This document shows positions 22,632 to 31,229 of a stretch of DNA of 32,926 nucleotides, one piece after another; positions within the stretch are counted from its first letter, which is position 1, and each line of letters opens with the position of its first letter. The notes beneath the pieces are model-generated. The model was not told the DNA's origin and did no database searches. It was given only the letters and a program-made list of their open reading frames with translations. The translations under genes and the position numbers were made by a program. Where the stretch lies: NCBI GenBank assembly GCA_028751095.1, contig JAQZCZ010000014.1, positions 1 to 32,926 on the forward strand, read 5' to 3'. The stretch is from Euryarchaeota archaeon Ods01. Lineage in GTDB: Archaea > Halobacteriota > Halobacteria > Halobacteriales > Halorutilaceae.

Positions 22632-23537
22632 TCAGCCGTCTACTCCGTCGGGGCGTTCGACGTTAACGTCTCCGTATCCATACCGGAGGTCGGCGAAGAA
22701 CTCGCCTTTCCCGTCGGTATCGACGCTAATCAGGGCGTCATCGTCCCCCTCAGCCTCGAACTCGACCGAGAGGAAGTAGCTGAGACGGACGGGTTCGCGC
22801 GTCTCTTGGTCAACCCATAGATAGGCGTCGAACCCCTCGGTCATGTCGTCGAGCGCCTGTTCGTCCTCGGCTGATTCGTCGTCTCCGCCTTCAAGCGTAT
22901 CGGGTCCGTATGCGTCGGTCACCCTTTCGGAGTGGTCGCCGACATCGGCAGGGTCGAGTTCGAGCGAGAGGACGTAGGCGTCGTCTCCGTCGACGGTTGC
23001 GGCTCCTTCGAGTTCGGCGTCAGCATCCTCGTAGAGGGACACGGTGTCGGCGAGACTGAGGTTCATACCGTCAACACCCCCGTCAGCCGTCTCCCAGCCG
23101 TCGGTTACCTCAGCGCCGTCCTCAGCCTTCCGCGTGTACGTCGTTCCGTCGGAGACGTATCTCGTGGTGTCAAACGCCGTCCGGTTGGTGAAGAAAACGA
23201 GAGCCTCTACTTCACCCTCGCCCTCAGCGTCGACGCGCGCTTCGTCCACGCCACGGTCGAAGGAGCCGTTGGCTTCGAGAGGCACGGAGATGCTGAAGAA
23301 GCTCGATACCGACACCGCCATACGGCTATCGGCGTCGACCGTGTAAGTTTCGGCGTCCTGAGCGGCTTCGACAGACGACGCAAGTATCTCGTCGCCCGTA
23401 TCGTCAGCGTCAGTCTCTTCGACATCGGGGTCGAGTTCAACCCCGAGACCCTCGAAGTCGCCGCCGATACATCCGGCTGTTAGGACGAGGGAGGCGACGA
23501 GGACGAGGACGAGGACGAGACGGTTCACTCGAACCAC
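22632..23537 (-). CDS. Haloarchaeal lipoprotein, hypothetical
   Basis: Signal sequence LVLVLVLVASLVLTAGCIGG with lipobox; acidic body. Confidence 0.85.
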   Translation of the reverse strand: MVRVNRLVLVLVLVASLVLTAGCIGGDFEGLGVELDPDVEETDADDTGDEILASSVEAAQDAETYTVDADSRMAVSVSSFFSISVPLEANGSFDRGVDEARVDAEGEGEVEALVFFTNRTAFDTTRYVSDGTTYTRKAEDGAEVTDGWETADGGVDGMNLSLADTVSLYEDADAELEGAATVDGDDAYVLSLELDPADVGDHSERVTDAYGPDTLEGGDDESAEDEQALDDMTEGFDAYLWVDQETREPVRLSYFLSVEFEAEGDDDALISVDTDGKGEFFADLRYGYGDVNVERPDGVDG

Positions 23538-23995
23538 TCCACGATACCTTTCGCCTTCGCGGCGACGATTACGGCGACAGCGACCGCCGCAGGACCGGCT
23601 GACGACGAAACCTTTGCGAGTACCTTTCTCATACGCGGTCCGTCCTTCTGCTTGCCGAAGACCAGCACCGACGGCGACTCGGCAGGCTGGTAGACTGACA
23701 TCTCACGCCCCTTCTCCGAGTAGCAGATGTCGCCAACCTCGACCAGACCCGCCTCTTCGAGGTTGTCGAGATGGTAACGGATGTTCTGTGTCGAAGTACC
23801 GAGCTCGTCAGCAAGGTCCATCGGTATCTTCGGCTCGTCGTGAACCGAACTCAGTATCGAGAGCGCCGTCTCCGACGATACTGAGCTAAGCACGTCGCGC
23901 GTCGTTTCGTCGTCTATCGTGAGGACATCGGGGACCTCGTTCTTTTCGTCCTCCTGGTCCTCGTCATCCTCCTTTCGCCGTACTGTTCTCATCAC
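23525..23995 (-). CDS. ArsR-like winged-helix transcriptional regulator with C-terminal hydrophobic segment
   Basis: ALSILSSVHDEPKIPMDLADELGTSTQNIRYHLDNLEEAGLVEVGDICYSEKGREMSVYQPAESPSVLVFG; C-terminal AGPAAVAVAVIVAAKA. Confidence 0.9.
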   Translation of the reverse strand: MMRTVRRKEDDEDQEDEKNEVPDVLTIDDETTRDVLSSVSSETALSILSSVHDEPKIPMDLADELGTSTQNIRYHLDNLEEAGLVEVGDICYSEKGREMSVYQPAESPSVLVFGKQKDGPRMRKVLAKVSSSAGPAAVAVAVIVAAKAKGIVEWFE

Positions 23996-24063
23996 TAACG
24001 TTTAGGCACAGAAGGGAAAAGTAGCTTTGGTAAGACAAAAAATTCATCTTTCATACCGCGGCG

Positions 24064-24915
24064 TCAGACTCCGTCGGGAGTCTCCACCTCGCCTTCAAGC
24101 CTCACCGTTCTGCCGTCGACCTCAGATTCGTCTATACCGCCGAACGGGTTTATCATTTCGAGTTCCTCAACGGTTTCGTCGGTAACCTCATCTTCCTCCT
24201 CAAAGACAAATATCCATGTGGCGTCCCCGCCGGTTGGTGTTTCGAGAGAGTGCCCCCAGAGATGTATCTCCTCGGCGTCAACGTCGCCGCCTATGGGTGG
24301 TCCGTACTGACCCGTCATAGAACCGGCATCCGGGAGTTCGTCGAAGACCATAGTGAAGTCGGGTTCAACCTCTTCAAGACGGTCGAGTTCGCTGTTCCGC
24401 GTGTCGATAAGAGTCTCGTACATCTCGCCAACAACGACGGCGTTCTCGTCTATCGCAAACGTGACATCCTCGCCTTCGACCAACGCGTACCCTTCGTACA
24501 CGCCGGCGCGTTCGTGTTCGTCGTCTTCCTCGACGCGTTCAAGGAGCGTGTCAACGTCGAACTCGCCCAGATGTACCGCGGACCCCGACTGAGACAGATG
24601 TCCGTCGTAGGACTCGGCTGGTATGTCGAGGAACTCGATACGTCCACCTTCGACGTACGACGGAGCATATCCCTCGGCGTAGTCGAACCTATGGTTCGTG
24701 TCCTCGCGCGGTCGTTCATGAGCAAGCCAGAGTCGGAACTCGTCGGCTTCTTCGGGGCTGAAGGTAGTCTCCTCGGCTTCTTCGTCCTCTTCGCCGTTCC
24801 CTTCCGGAGTTTCGTCGTCAACGGATTCGTCGTCTTCGCCTTCGCCGTCGAGACAGCCGGATACAGACGCGGCTCCCGCGAGAGCCAACAGACGGCGGCG
24901 GGTGACAGGTCTCAT
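24064..24915 (-). CDS. Twin-arginine/lipobox hypothetical secreted protein
   Basis: MRPVTRRRLLALAGAASVSGCLDGEGEDDES: RR motif plus lipobox Cys. Confidence 0.85.
   Translation of the reverse strand: MRPVTRRRLLALAGAASVSGCLDGEGEDDESVDDETPEGNGEEDEEAEETTFSPEEADEFRLWLAHERPREDTNHRFDYAEGYAPSYVEGGRIEFLDIPAESYDGHLSQSGSAVHLGEFDVDTLLERVEEDDEHERAGVYEGYALVEGEDVTFAIDENAVVVGEMYETLIDTRNSELDRLEEVEPDFTMVFDELPDAGSMTGQYGPPIGGDVDAEEIHLWGHSLETPTGGDATWIFVFEEEDEVTDETVEELEMINPFGGIDESEVDGRTVRLEGEVETPDGV
24066..24083 (-). terminator. Possible terminator hairpin at the 3' end of the 24064-24915 gene
   Basis: AGACTCC-GTCG-GGAGTCT perfect 7-bp stem; on the minus strand a T run lies about 20 nt downstream (aaaaaa on + near 24040). 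Confidence 0.3.
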
Positions 24916-25077
24916 ACCGGTATCGTGGCATCAGCAGTCAAAAAAACCGTCGATAGACAGGATATACTCAGAGGAAGCGGGGTGCTGTCTTCGGATGTCG
25001 TTACGTTCTCTCAGATTAACTAAAACACGCGTTTGGTCCTACGTTAGCTTCATTATGCTGGTCCGCATACCTCGCCT

Positions 25078-25923
25078 GTGAACGCAAAGATAGACCGCGT
25101 CAAGGTCCTTTACGCCGTCGGTGTCCTTCTCGGTATCATCGCGGCGTTCTACTTCGGCTTCGAGCTACTCGAAGACCTGTCGCCGACGACGACGAGCGCC
25201 GTCCTACTGCTCGGCTTCGTCGCCTTCTTCTTCGTCGGTCTGTATGTCGAAACCGAGACGCTCGATACAGTCCTTTACGCCCTCGCCGCGGGTGCGTACC
25301 TCGTCTTCGTCGCCTACACGCTTGCCGTCTTCGAAATCGGTGACGGAGGCGTCTTCGTCCTCCTCGCAGGTTCGTCAGCGCTGTTCGTCGCCCTCGGCTA
25401 CCTGTCGAGCAAAGGGCGTCTCGACATCGAGCGTCGGAGGGCACTCGCGGTCGTCGCGGTAGTCCTCGCCCTCGCCCTCGGGCTTCTCGTCTTCGACGTT
25501 ACGGGCGCACAGCCGACGTACGACTACGACTTTGAGGACGAGGTCGACGTGCCCGACGAGATACGTGGGGAAGAAGTCGTCGGCTCAGTGACCGTCGAGA
25601 ACCCGTTCGCCCTGTCGCGCGTCGCCGAAGCACCGGTTGTCGACGGATGTATCTACACGCCCGACCGCGAGACCGCCGGCGTTAGGTACGACGACAGGAC
25701 GCGCGGCGTCTTAGGCGGAGGCGAGTCACGCGTCCACGATGTCATCGTCAGGGGAGAAGGATTCTACGACCACGAAACCAACGAGCTACACGACGCCTTC
25801 GCTGACCGCGAAACCGTTCCCGTCGAGGTCGCCGACGAATGCCCCGAAGAAGCCGACGAGCCTAAGCTGGTCGTCGTTGTCACCGACAACGAACGCGCCT
25901 CGATAAGCCCGACGGTTCCGTAG
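25078..25923 (+). CDS. Membrane protein, hypothetical
   Basis: Series of hydrophobic helices then an acidic extracytoplasmic-like domain; GTG start. Confidence 0.8.
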   Translation: MNAKIDRVKVLYAVGVLLGIIAAFYFGFELLEDLSPTTTSAVLLLGFVAFFFVGLYVETETLDTVLYALAAGAYLVFVAYTLAVFEIGDGGVFVLLAGSSALFVALGYLSSKGRLDIERRRALAVVAVVLALALGLLVFDVTGAQPTYDYDFEDEVDVPDEIRGEEVVGSVTVENPFALSRVAEAPVVDGCIYTPDRETAGVRYDDRTRGVLGGGESRVHDVIVRGEGFYDHETNELHDAFADRETVPVEVADECPEEADEPKLVVVVTDNERASISPTVP

Positions 25924-25970
25924 TAGTTTCAGGACCGGAACTTTTGTGCCCCGAATTCTTACACAGGGAT

Positions 25971-26741
25971 ATGCCAAAGTCTGCTGACCTCCCCGACTGC
26001 CGTCTGTCCGAGTTCGTCAAAGCGCGCGGCGGAACGACGCACGAGATGGCGGTCATCAACCTCACCCATCCCGACCCCATCAACCGGATGGTCGAGAAAC
26101 TCTTCGAACGCCAGCCGGTCGAACTCGTCGACGTAGACGAGTCGGAGTTCGACGACGACACCGTTATTCTTCTCAAGGACGGAGAGGTCGCCGCGTCGTC
26201 GCCGCTCGACGCCCTCTTAGATGCTGTCCTGTTGGTAAACTCCGACCTCTACACAACGGGAGTCGTCGGTATCGAAGATATCGAACTGCCCGAAGTTATC
26301 GCCAAGCTTTCGGGAACGACCTTCCACGTCCGCGGGTATCCCGAGTCGGACCACGAGAAGATGCCGCTGATACTCATCTCGCGTTACATCGAACGTCTCT
26401 CGTACCTCAACGGAGGCACGCACCGCGCCTCTTTCCAGCGCCTGTCGAGAATCGATGATGAGAAGGGTACGCTCAAGGTGTACAGGAAGATAGGCGACAG
26501 ATGTCCCAACGTACACGTCTACGGGGTGCCGGACCGCCTTCCTCCGCGCGAACTAGACGTCACGGCGCACGCGGGATACAGCGGCGACTTCGACTCAACC
26601 TGGTTTGTCCTCCACGTCTCCGAGAAGGAGTCGGCGGCTCTCGTCGCAGTCGAGGTCAGCGCGAACGAGTGGAAGGGGTACTGGACCTTCGAAGACGACG
26701 AGGTTTCGGATGTGGAAGAAACCGTCAAGAAGTACCTGTAG
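25971..26741 (+). CDS. DICT-sensory-domain-like haloarchaeal protein
   Basis: LSEFVKARGGTTHEMAVINLTHPDPINRMVEKLFERQPVELVDV...LYTTGVVGIEDIELPEVIAKLSGTTFHVRGYPESDHEKMPLILISRYIE; family assignment by resemblance. Confidence 0.75.
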   Translation: MPKSADLPDCRLSEFVKARGGTTHEMAVINLTHPDPINRMVEKLFERQPVELVDVDESEFDDDTVILLKDGEVAASSPLDALLDAVLLVNSDLYTTGVVGIEDIELPEVIAKLSGTTFHVRGYPESDHEKMPLILISRYIERLSYLNGGTHRASFQRLSRIDDEKGTLKVYRKIGDRCPNVHVYGVPDRLPPRELDVTAHAGYSGDFDSTWFVLHVSEKESAALVAVEVSANEWKGYWTFEDDEVSDVEETVKKYL

Positions 26742-26769
26742 CGAGGGGTAGCGACGGATGAGAGCGGAT

Positions 26770-26842
26770 GGGTTCGCCCGGTTTCGAACCGGGGACCTCC
26801 GCCTTGTAAGGGCGGTGTCATAACCAACTAGACCACGAACCC
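26770..26842 (-). tRNA. tRNA-Val (anticodon TAC)
   Basis: Cloverleaf on minus strand: gggttcg...cgaaccc acceptor stem, CCGCC-CTTACAA-GGCGG anticodon arm, GGTTCGAAACC T-arm. Confidence 0.97.
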
Positions 26843-26939
26843 TGTTTTTCCACAGGTTTCGGGCGTTTTTCTATCTTTGGTTTTCCGCGTTGTTCTGAAT
26901 GGAAAGTATTATTTCCGCGAAACCACGAGATACGGATGC

Positions 26940-27013
26940 GCCGCCTTAGCTCAGCCTGGGAGAGCGCTCGACTGAAGATCGAGTTGTCCCCCGTTCAAAT
27001 CGGGGAGGCGGCA
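26940..27013 (+). tRNA. tRNA-Phe (anticodon GAA)
   Basis: gccgcct...aggcggc acceptor stem, CTCGA-CTGAAGA-TCGAG anticodon arm, CCCCGTTCAAATCGGGG T-arm. Confidence 0.97.
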
Positions 27014-27114
27014 TATTCTGAGCGGGTGAGTGTAGCGAACCCCGAAAAAACGACGCCCCCCTGACTTGAGCAGAGAACGGAGCGGGCGACGTAGGAGCGA
27101 AGCGGAGTGACCGA

Positions 27115-27144
27115 GTTCAAATTGGGGAGGGGGCATGTTCTCAG
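27115..27144 (+). repeat. Degenerate copy of the tRNA-Phe 3' end (possible att-site remnant)
   Basis: gttcaaattggggagggggcatgttctcag matches gttcaaatcggggaggcggcatattctgag (26993-27022) at 26 of 30 positions. Confidence 0.75.
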
Positions 27145-27250
27145 GCACCGGTGGTCGCCGCGCCGGCGGTTATCTGACTCCGAAGCCCCAACATAAAGAA
27201 CCCCGTTTGCGGGGAGTAAGTCCTACACGGTTACGAAGACAGTATCGGGT

Positions 27251-28174
27251 ATGGGCGCTGATTACTCGCTCGGCACTTCGGAGCATAGCTACCGTTACTA
27301 CAGGAACGCCGTCGAAGGGCACTGGGACCCGTACGAGATAGACCTTGAGGAAGACCGCGAGAACCTCGTTGCGATGGCTGACGATGTCGACTGGTCGGAT
27401 GAGGAGATAGAGAACTCAACCAACATACTGGGGTCGGCGCTCGCCATGTTCGGAGCGGGAGAGGAGTCGGTAACCGAGGACCTCGCGCCGCTCGCCGTCG
27501 CTCTCGAAAGTATCGAGGACCAGATGTTCATTACGACCCAGATGTACGAGGAGGCGAAACACGCCGACTTCTTCGACCGTTACTGGCGTGAGGTCATTAA
27601 TCCCGCCAGGGAAGCGGTCGGCATGGGAACCACGTCGCCCCACGAAGACAGGTGGTACGCCGACGAGTACATAGACCTGTTCGAGCGCGAGGAGGAGGCG
27701 ATGCACCGTCTCCTTGACGAGAACACGCCGGAAAACCGCGTCAAGGCGCACGCCCACTACCATCTTACCGTCGAGGGCATTCTGGCGCAGACGGGCTACT
27801 GGGGGCTGACCAAGAACTTCGACGGCACCGCCGACGACCTGCCGCACCTCCCGGGACTCGTCAAGGGTATCAAGCTGATACGCGGCGACGAGGCGCGTCA
27901 TGTCGGATTCGGTATGAAGAAGGTCAAGAGCGCGATACACGACGAGGGCGTTGACGAAGAGGTTCTGCACTCGACACTCGAAGACATCGTCCCGCTCGTC
28001 CAAAAGACCGTGATGCACGTCTGGGACGCCGTCGACGACCCGAGGGACTTCCCCGGGACGGGACCCGGACGCCTCGCTCAGTACGCCGCCGACAGACATC
28101 AGGGACGTATGAAGCAGATGTTGGATGCTGACACCGAAATCCCCGAACTCGAAGAACTCACGGCACTAGAATAA
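27251..28174 (+). CDS. Ribonucleotide reductase R2-like ferritin-superfamily protein, probably an R2lox (R2-like ligand-binding oxidase)
   Basis: GAGEESVTEDL, YEEAKH, HYHLTVEGILAQTGYWG and IRGDEARHVGFG metal-ligand motifs. Confidence 0.88.
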   Translation: MGADYSLGTSEHSYRYYRNAVEGHWDPYEIDLEEDRENLVAMADDVDWSDEEIENSTNILGSALAMFGAGEESVTEDLAPLAVALESIEDQMFITTQMYEEAKHADFFDRYWREVINPAREAVGMGTTSPHEDRWYADEYIDLFEREEEAMHRLLDENTPENRVKAHAHYHLTVEGILAQTGYWGLTKNFDGTADDLPHLPGLVKGIKLIRGDEARHVGFGMKKVKSAIHDEGVDEEVLHSTLEDIVPLVQKTVMHVWDAVDDPRDFPGTGPGRLAQYAADRHQGRMKQMLDADTEIPELEELTALE

Positions 28175-28223
28175 CGGCTCTTTTCTGCGGCGTATATTTA
28201 CGGAAGCACTACGAAGCCCCACT

Positions 28224-29009
28224 GTGTCCGAGACGATGCTAAGCAGACTCCTCGAACGTAACGAGAGCCACGTCCGTAAGCTTCCCGAGGGATACTTCGA
28301 CGACGTTCAGGAAGGACAGGAACCCGCCGCAGTCTCTGTCTGCTGTTCGGACTCGCGCGTTCCGCAGGAAGGAATGTGGGACGTTGACAAGCCCGGATGG
28401 CTGTTCACGCCCAGCACCATCGGCAACCAAGTCTGGGACGTGTACGACGGGGAGAAGGTCGTCGACGGTAGCGTCCTGTACCCGATGGAGTTTACGGACA
28501 CGAAGGTGACGCTCATCGTCGGACATACGGGCTGTGGTGCCGTGTCAGCGGCGCTCGAAGCCGTCCGCAACGAGGAGGATGAGGGAAATGAAGCCCCCGC
28601 GGGCGTCGCAAACTGGGTCGAAAACCTCATTCCTGTCGTCAAAGAAAGCCTCGAAGACGGCGGTGGCGGCGAAAAAGATATCTCCGAGGGTATCACAAAA
28701 TGGGTCGAAAGCCTCGTCCCCGTGGTCGAAGAAGGTCTCGAAGACGAACGTGTCAGCAACGACCGCGAAGCCTCTCTCGTCGACCAGCTCGTTGAGTACA
28801 ACGTCGACGCACAGGTCGAGTTCCTCCTCGGAAGCAACGAAGTCCCCGACGACGAGACCGTCTACGGCTTCGTCTACGACTTCCAAGGAATCTACGGCGA
28901 CGAACGTGGACGCGCGTATCTCGTAAACGCCGACGGCGAGACCGACGAAGACGCCTTACGCGACCTAGTTCCCGACAGACATGAGGGGGCTGTCCGCCGT
29001 CTCCTGTAG
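28224..29009 (+). CDS. Beta-class carbonic anhydrase
   Basis: CCSDSRVPQEGMW (C-x-D-x-R) and VGHTGCGAV (H-x2-C) zinc/catalytic motifs; GTG start. Confidence 0.95.
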   Translation: MSETMLSRLLERNESHVRKLPEGYFDDVQEGQEPAAVSVCCSDSRVPQEGMWDVDKPGWLFTPSTIGNQVWDVYDGEKVVDGSVLYPMEFTDTKVTLIVGHTGCGAVSAALEAVRNEEDEGNEAPAGVANWVENLIPVVKESLEDGGGGEKDISEGITKWVESLVPVVEEGLEDERVSNDREASLVDQLVEYNVDAQVEFLLGSNEVPDDETVYGFVYDFQGIYGDERGRAYLVNADGETDEDALRDLVPDRHEGAVRRLL

Positions 29010-29954
29010 CTACTCCTCGACAAGCTCGACGGCGTACTCGTCGCCCTCGTAGATGAAGTAGACTTCGCCTCCGCCGACCGAGACACCCCTGCCGAGGAGC
29101 TGTCCGAGGCTTCCGCGGCGTGTCGTGGGTATCTTGAGGTGGACCTCATCAACGCCCTCCTCAAACTGCGGAAGCGTGTTACGTAGAACCTCCTCGTTCG
29201 CCGCCTGCTCACGGATTAACGTTGGAATATCGTACGGCGTCGGTTCGGTTTCGTCACCACGGCGCACAACGAGCGTTCCCGGCGTCTGATACTCCTCGAT
29301 TTCGTCGTAATAGGTCGTATAGACAGTCACGACGCCGTCGTCGCGCTCGACGCTCGTCACAGTCTCGTCGACGGGTTCGAGGATGAGTTCCGCGCCCGTG
29401 ACCTCGAAAGCCGCCCCCCTGTCGCGCCGCCCAAGGTAGAAGCCGTAGACGCCGTCGCCAACGGCGTAGTCGGCGTCGTCGCCGAATCCAACCGTCTGCG
29501 AAACCGTGCCGCCCGGCTCGACCATCTGCCAAGGCTCGGGTATCTCGCGCGCCCTCAGTAGCTTCCAGTCGCCGTCGTGTAGCTTGTAGACGTTCCAGCT
29601 GTACGGGTTGACGCCGAACTCCTCGTCACCCTCGTTTCTGAGCGTGAACTCGACCTCGGCGGGCGGTTCGACCGTCTCGTCCGATGGCTCGACGTAGACC
29701 GGCGCGTCGCCCCTGTCGTGGTACCAGACCGTCCGGTCGGCGTGCGGGAAGGAGGGGAGTTCGTACCCACGGAACTCAGTCGTCTCCTCGTCACCGTTCT
29801 CGTCGTTGACCCCGTCGTCTCTGTCGTCGCCCCCGTCACCGTTTCCGTCGTCGTTCCCGTTCCGTCCGTCGTTCTCGTCACCGTCAAGACATCCGGCTGT
29901 CACCGTCACGCTTCCGGCGGCGAGAGCCGCGAAACGTCTCCGTGTCAGCTTCAT
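29010..29954 (-). CDS. Twin-arginine/lipobox hypothetical secreted protein
   Basis: Internal start MKLTRRRFAALAAGSVTVTAGCLDGDEN; Asp/Gly-rich linker, beta-rich body. Confidence 0.85.
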   Translation of the reverse strand: MKLTRRRFAALAAGSVTVTAGCLDGDENDGRNGNDDGNGDGGDDRDDGVNDENGDEETTEFRGYELPSFPHADRTVWYHDRGDAPVYVEPSDETVEPPAEVEFTLRNEGDEEFGVNPYSWNVYKLHDGDWKLLRAREIPEPWQMVEPGGTVSQTVGFGDDADYAVGDGVYGFYLGRRDRGAAFEVTGAELILEPVDETVTSVERDDGVVTVYTTYYDEIEEYQTPGTLVVRRGDETEPTPYDIPTLIREQAANEEVLRNTLPQFEEGVDEVHLKIPTTRRGSLGQLLGRGVSVGGGEVYFIYEGDEYAVELVEE

Positions 29955-30055
29955 GGACAACGTTACGGCTGCATCGTCATAAGCCAAACGTAGGCTAAAA
30001 CCCGCGTTTGAGTTAAACAGAAGAGTCAACCGTCGGGGACACGTACCGACGCCCG

Positions 30056-30907
30056 ATGACCGCCTCCGTGACAGGCGTCGGACGGCTCTACTCTTCGGCT
30101 CTAACGGCGGTCGGTCTTCTCGTACACAGCAACCTGTTCGTCTCCGTCTCCGCCACCTCTGTCGCCGTCACAACCGTCCTTCTCACCGACCTGCCTCTCG
30201 AACCCCTGCCGTTGTTCATAGTCTTCGCGGCGACACTCTTCGTCTACAGCTTTAACCGTATCACCGATATCGCCGAGGACGAGGAGAACGTACCGTCACG
30301 GGCGCGTTTCACGCGAAGGTACGGGAAGCCTCTCTTGGCAGTCGGCGTGACGCTCTACGTCGCCGCGTTCGCCGTCGCACTCGCCATAGGCGTCAGGGGG
30401 GCGCCCTTCCTCGCACTACCTCTCATAGTCGGCATCGTCTACTCGGTCTACGCAAAACGGCTTCTCCTCGTCAAGAACCTCGTCGTCGGCGCGGCGTGGG
30501 GCGCTATACCTCTCGGCGTCGGCGTCTACTACGGCGCGGTCTCGTCCGAAATACTGTACCTCGCCGTCTTCTTCGGCGTCGAAATAACCGCCGCGGCGGC
30601 TCTGTTCGACATCAAGGACATCGAAGGCGACAGACGCGAAGGCATCCGTACGGTTCCCAACGTACACGGACCGCGCGCCACGCGTCTCGCCGCCCTCGGC
30701 GTCGTCGCGGCTCTCGTACCCGCCGTCTTCGTCGCCTCGCATGTCTTCGGAGCGGAGTATCTCGTCCTACTCGGATTTCTCGGCTACGTCGCCGGTTACG
30801 TTCCGTTCGCCAGACGCGACCGTGGACCGCTGTTCTACGGCTTCGTGATAGACGGCGAACACGTCTTTCTCGCGGCTCTCGTGGCGGCGGTTGAGGTGCT
30901 TAGCTGA
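30056..30907 (+). CDS. UbiA-family prenyltransferase
   Basis: Polytopic; NRITDIAEDEENVPSRA and FDIKDIEGDRREGIRTVPNVHG Asp-rich motifs. Confidence 0.9.
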   Translation: MTASVTGVGRLYSSALTAVGLLVHSNLFVSVSATSVAVTTVLLTDLPLEPLPLFIVFAATLFVYSFNRITDIAEDEENVPSRARFTRRYGKPLLAVGVTLYVAAFAVALAIGVRGAPFLALPLIVGIVYSVYAKRLLLVKNLVVGAAWGAIPLGVGVYYGAVSSEILYLAVFFGVEITAAAALFDIKDIEGDRREGIRTVPNVHGPRATRLAALGVVAALVPAVFVASHVFGAEYLVLLGFLGYVAGYVPFARRDRGPLFYGFVIDGEHVFLAALVAAVEVLS

Positions 30908-31184
30908 AGACGCCTTTTCGTCTTGAGGCAAGCGCCGCGAGTCCCCATCCGAAGACGAAGACGGCAACCCCCGCGACGATGAGAAAGAGGGGGACGGCGA
31001 ACTCAACGTTGACGGTGCGCGAGTCGACGAGGACTCCTTGGTCGACGGCGACTGAGACGGCACGGACACCGCCGTCTATCATGAGGACAGCGCCGAATCC
31101 CGCGACTGCATACCCAAGGAGGACGAAGAAAAGGGAAGCCACGCGGCGCGTGCTTCCTCGGAACGGGACCGGCGACTTGGTCAT
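30900..31184 (-). CDS. Small membrane protein, hypothetical
   Basis: 94 aa with two hydrophobic segments (VASLFFVLLGYAVAGFGAVLMI; VPLFLIVAGVAVFVFGWGLAAL); overlaps the 3' end of the UbiA gene by 8 nt. Confidence 0.65.
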   Translation of the reverse strand: MTKSPVPFRGSTRRVASLFFVLLGYAVAGFGAVLMIDGGVRAVSVAVDQGVLVDSRTVNVEFAVPLFLIVAGVAVFVFGWGLAALASRRKGVFS

Positions 31185-31229
31185 GTCGGTTGTTTGACAC
31201 TCCCCGAACTTGATTCTTTCCGCAGAGAC

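Noticed and set aside
26841-26856. CCTGT...ACAGG hairpin next to tRNA-Val
   Set aside because: Overlaps the tRNA acceptor end and lies on its 5' side (tRNA is on the minus strand), so it is not a plausible terminator of that tRNA.
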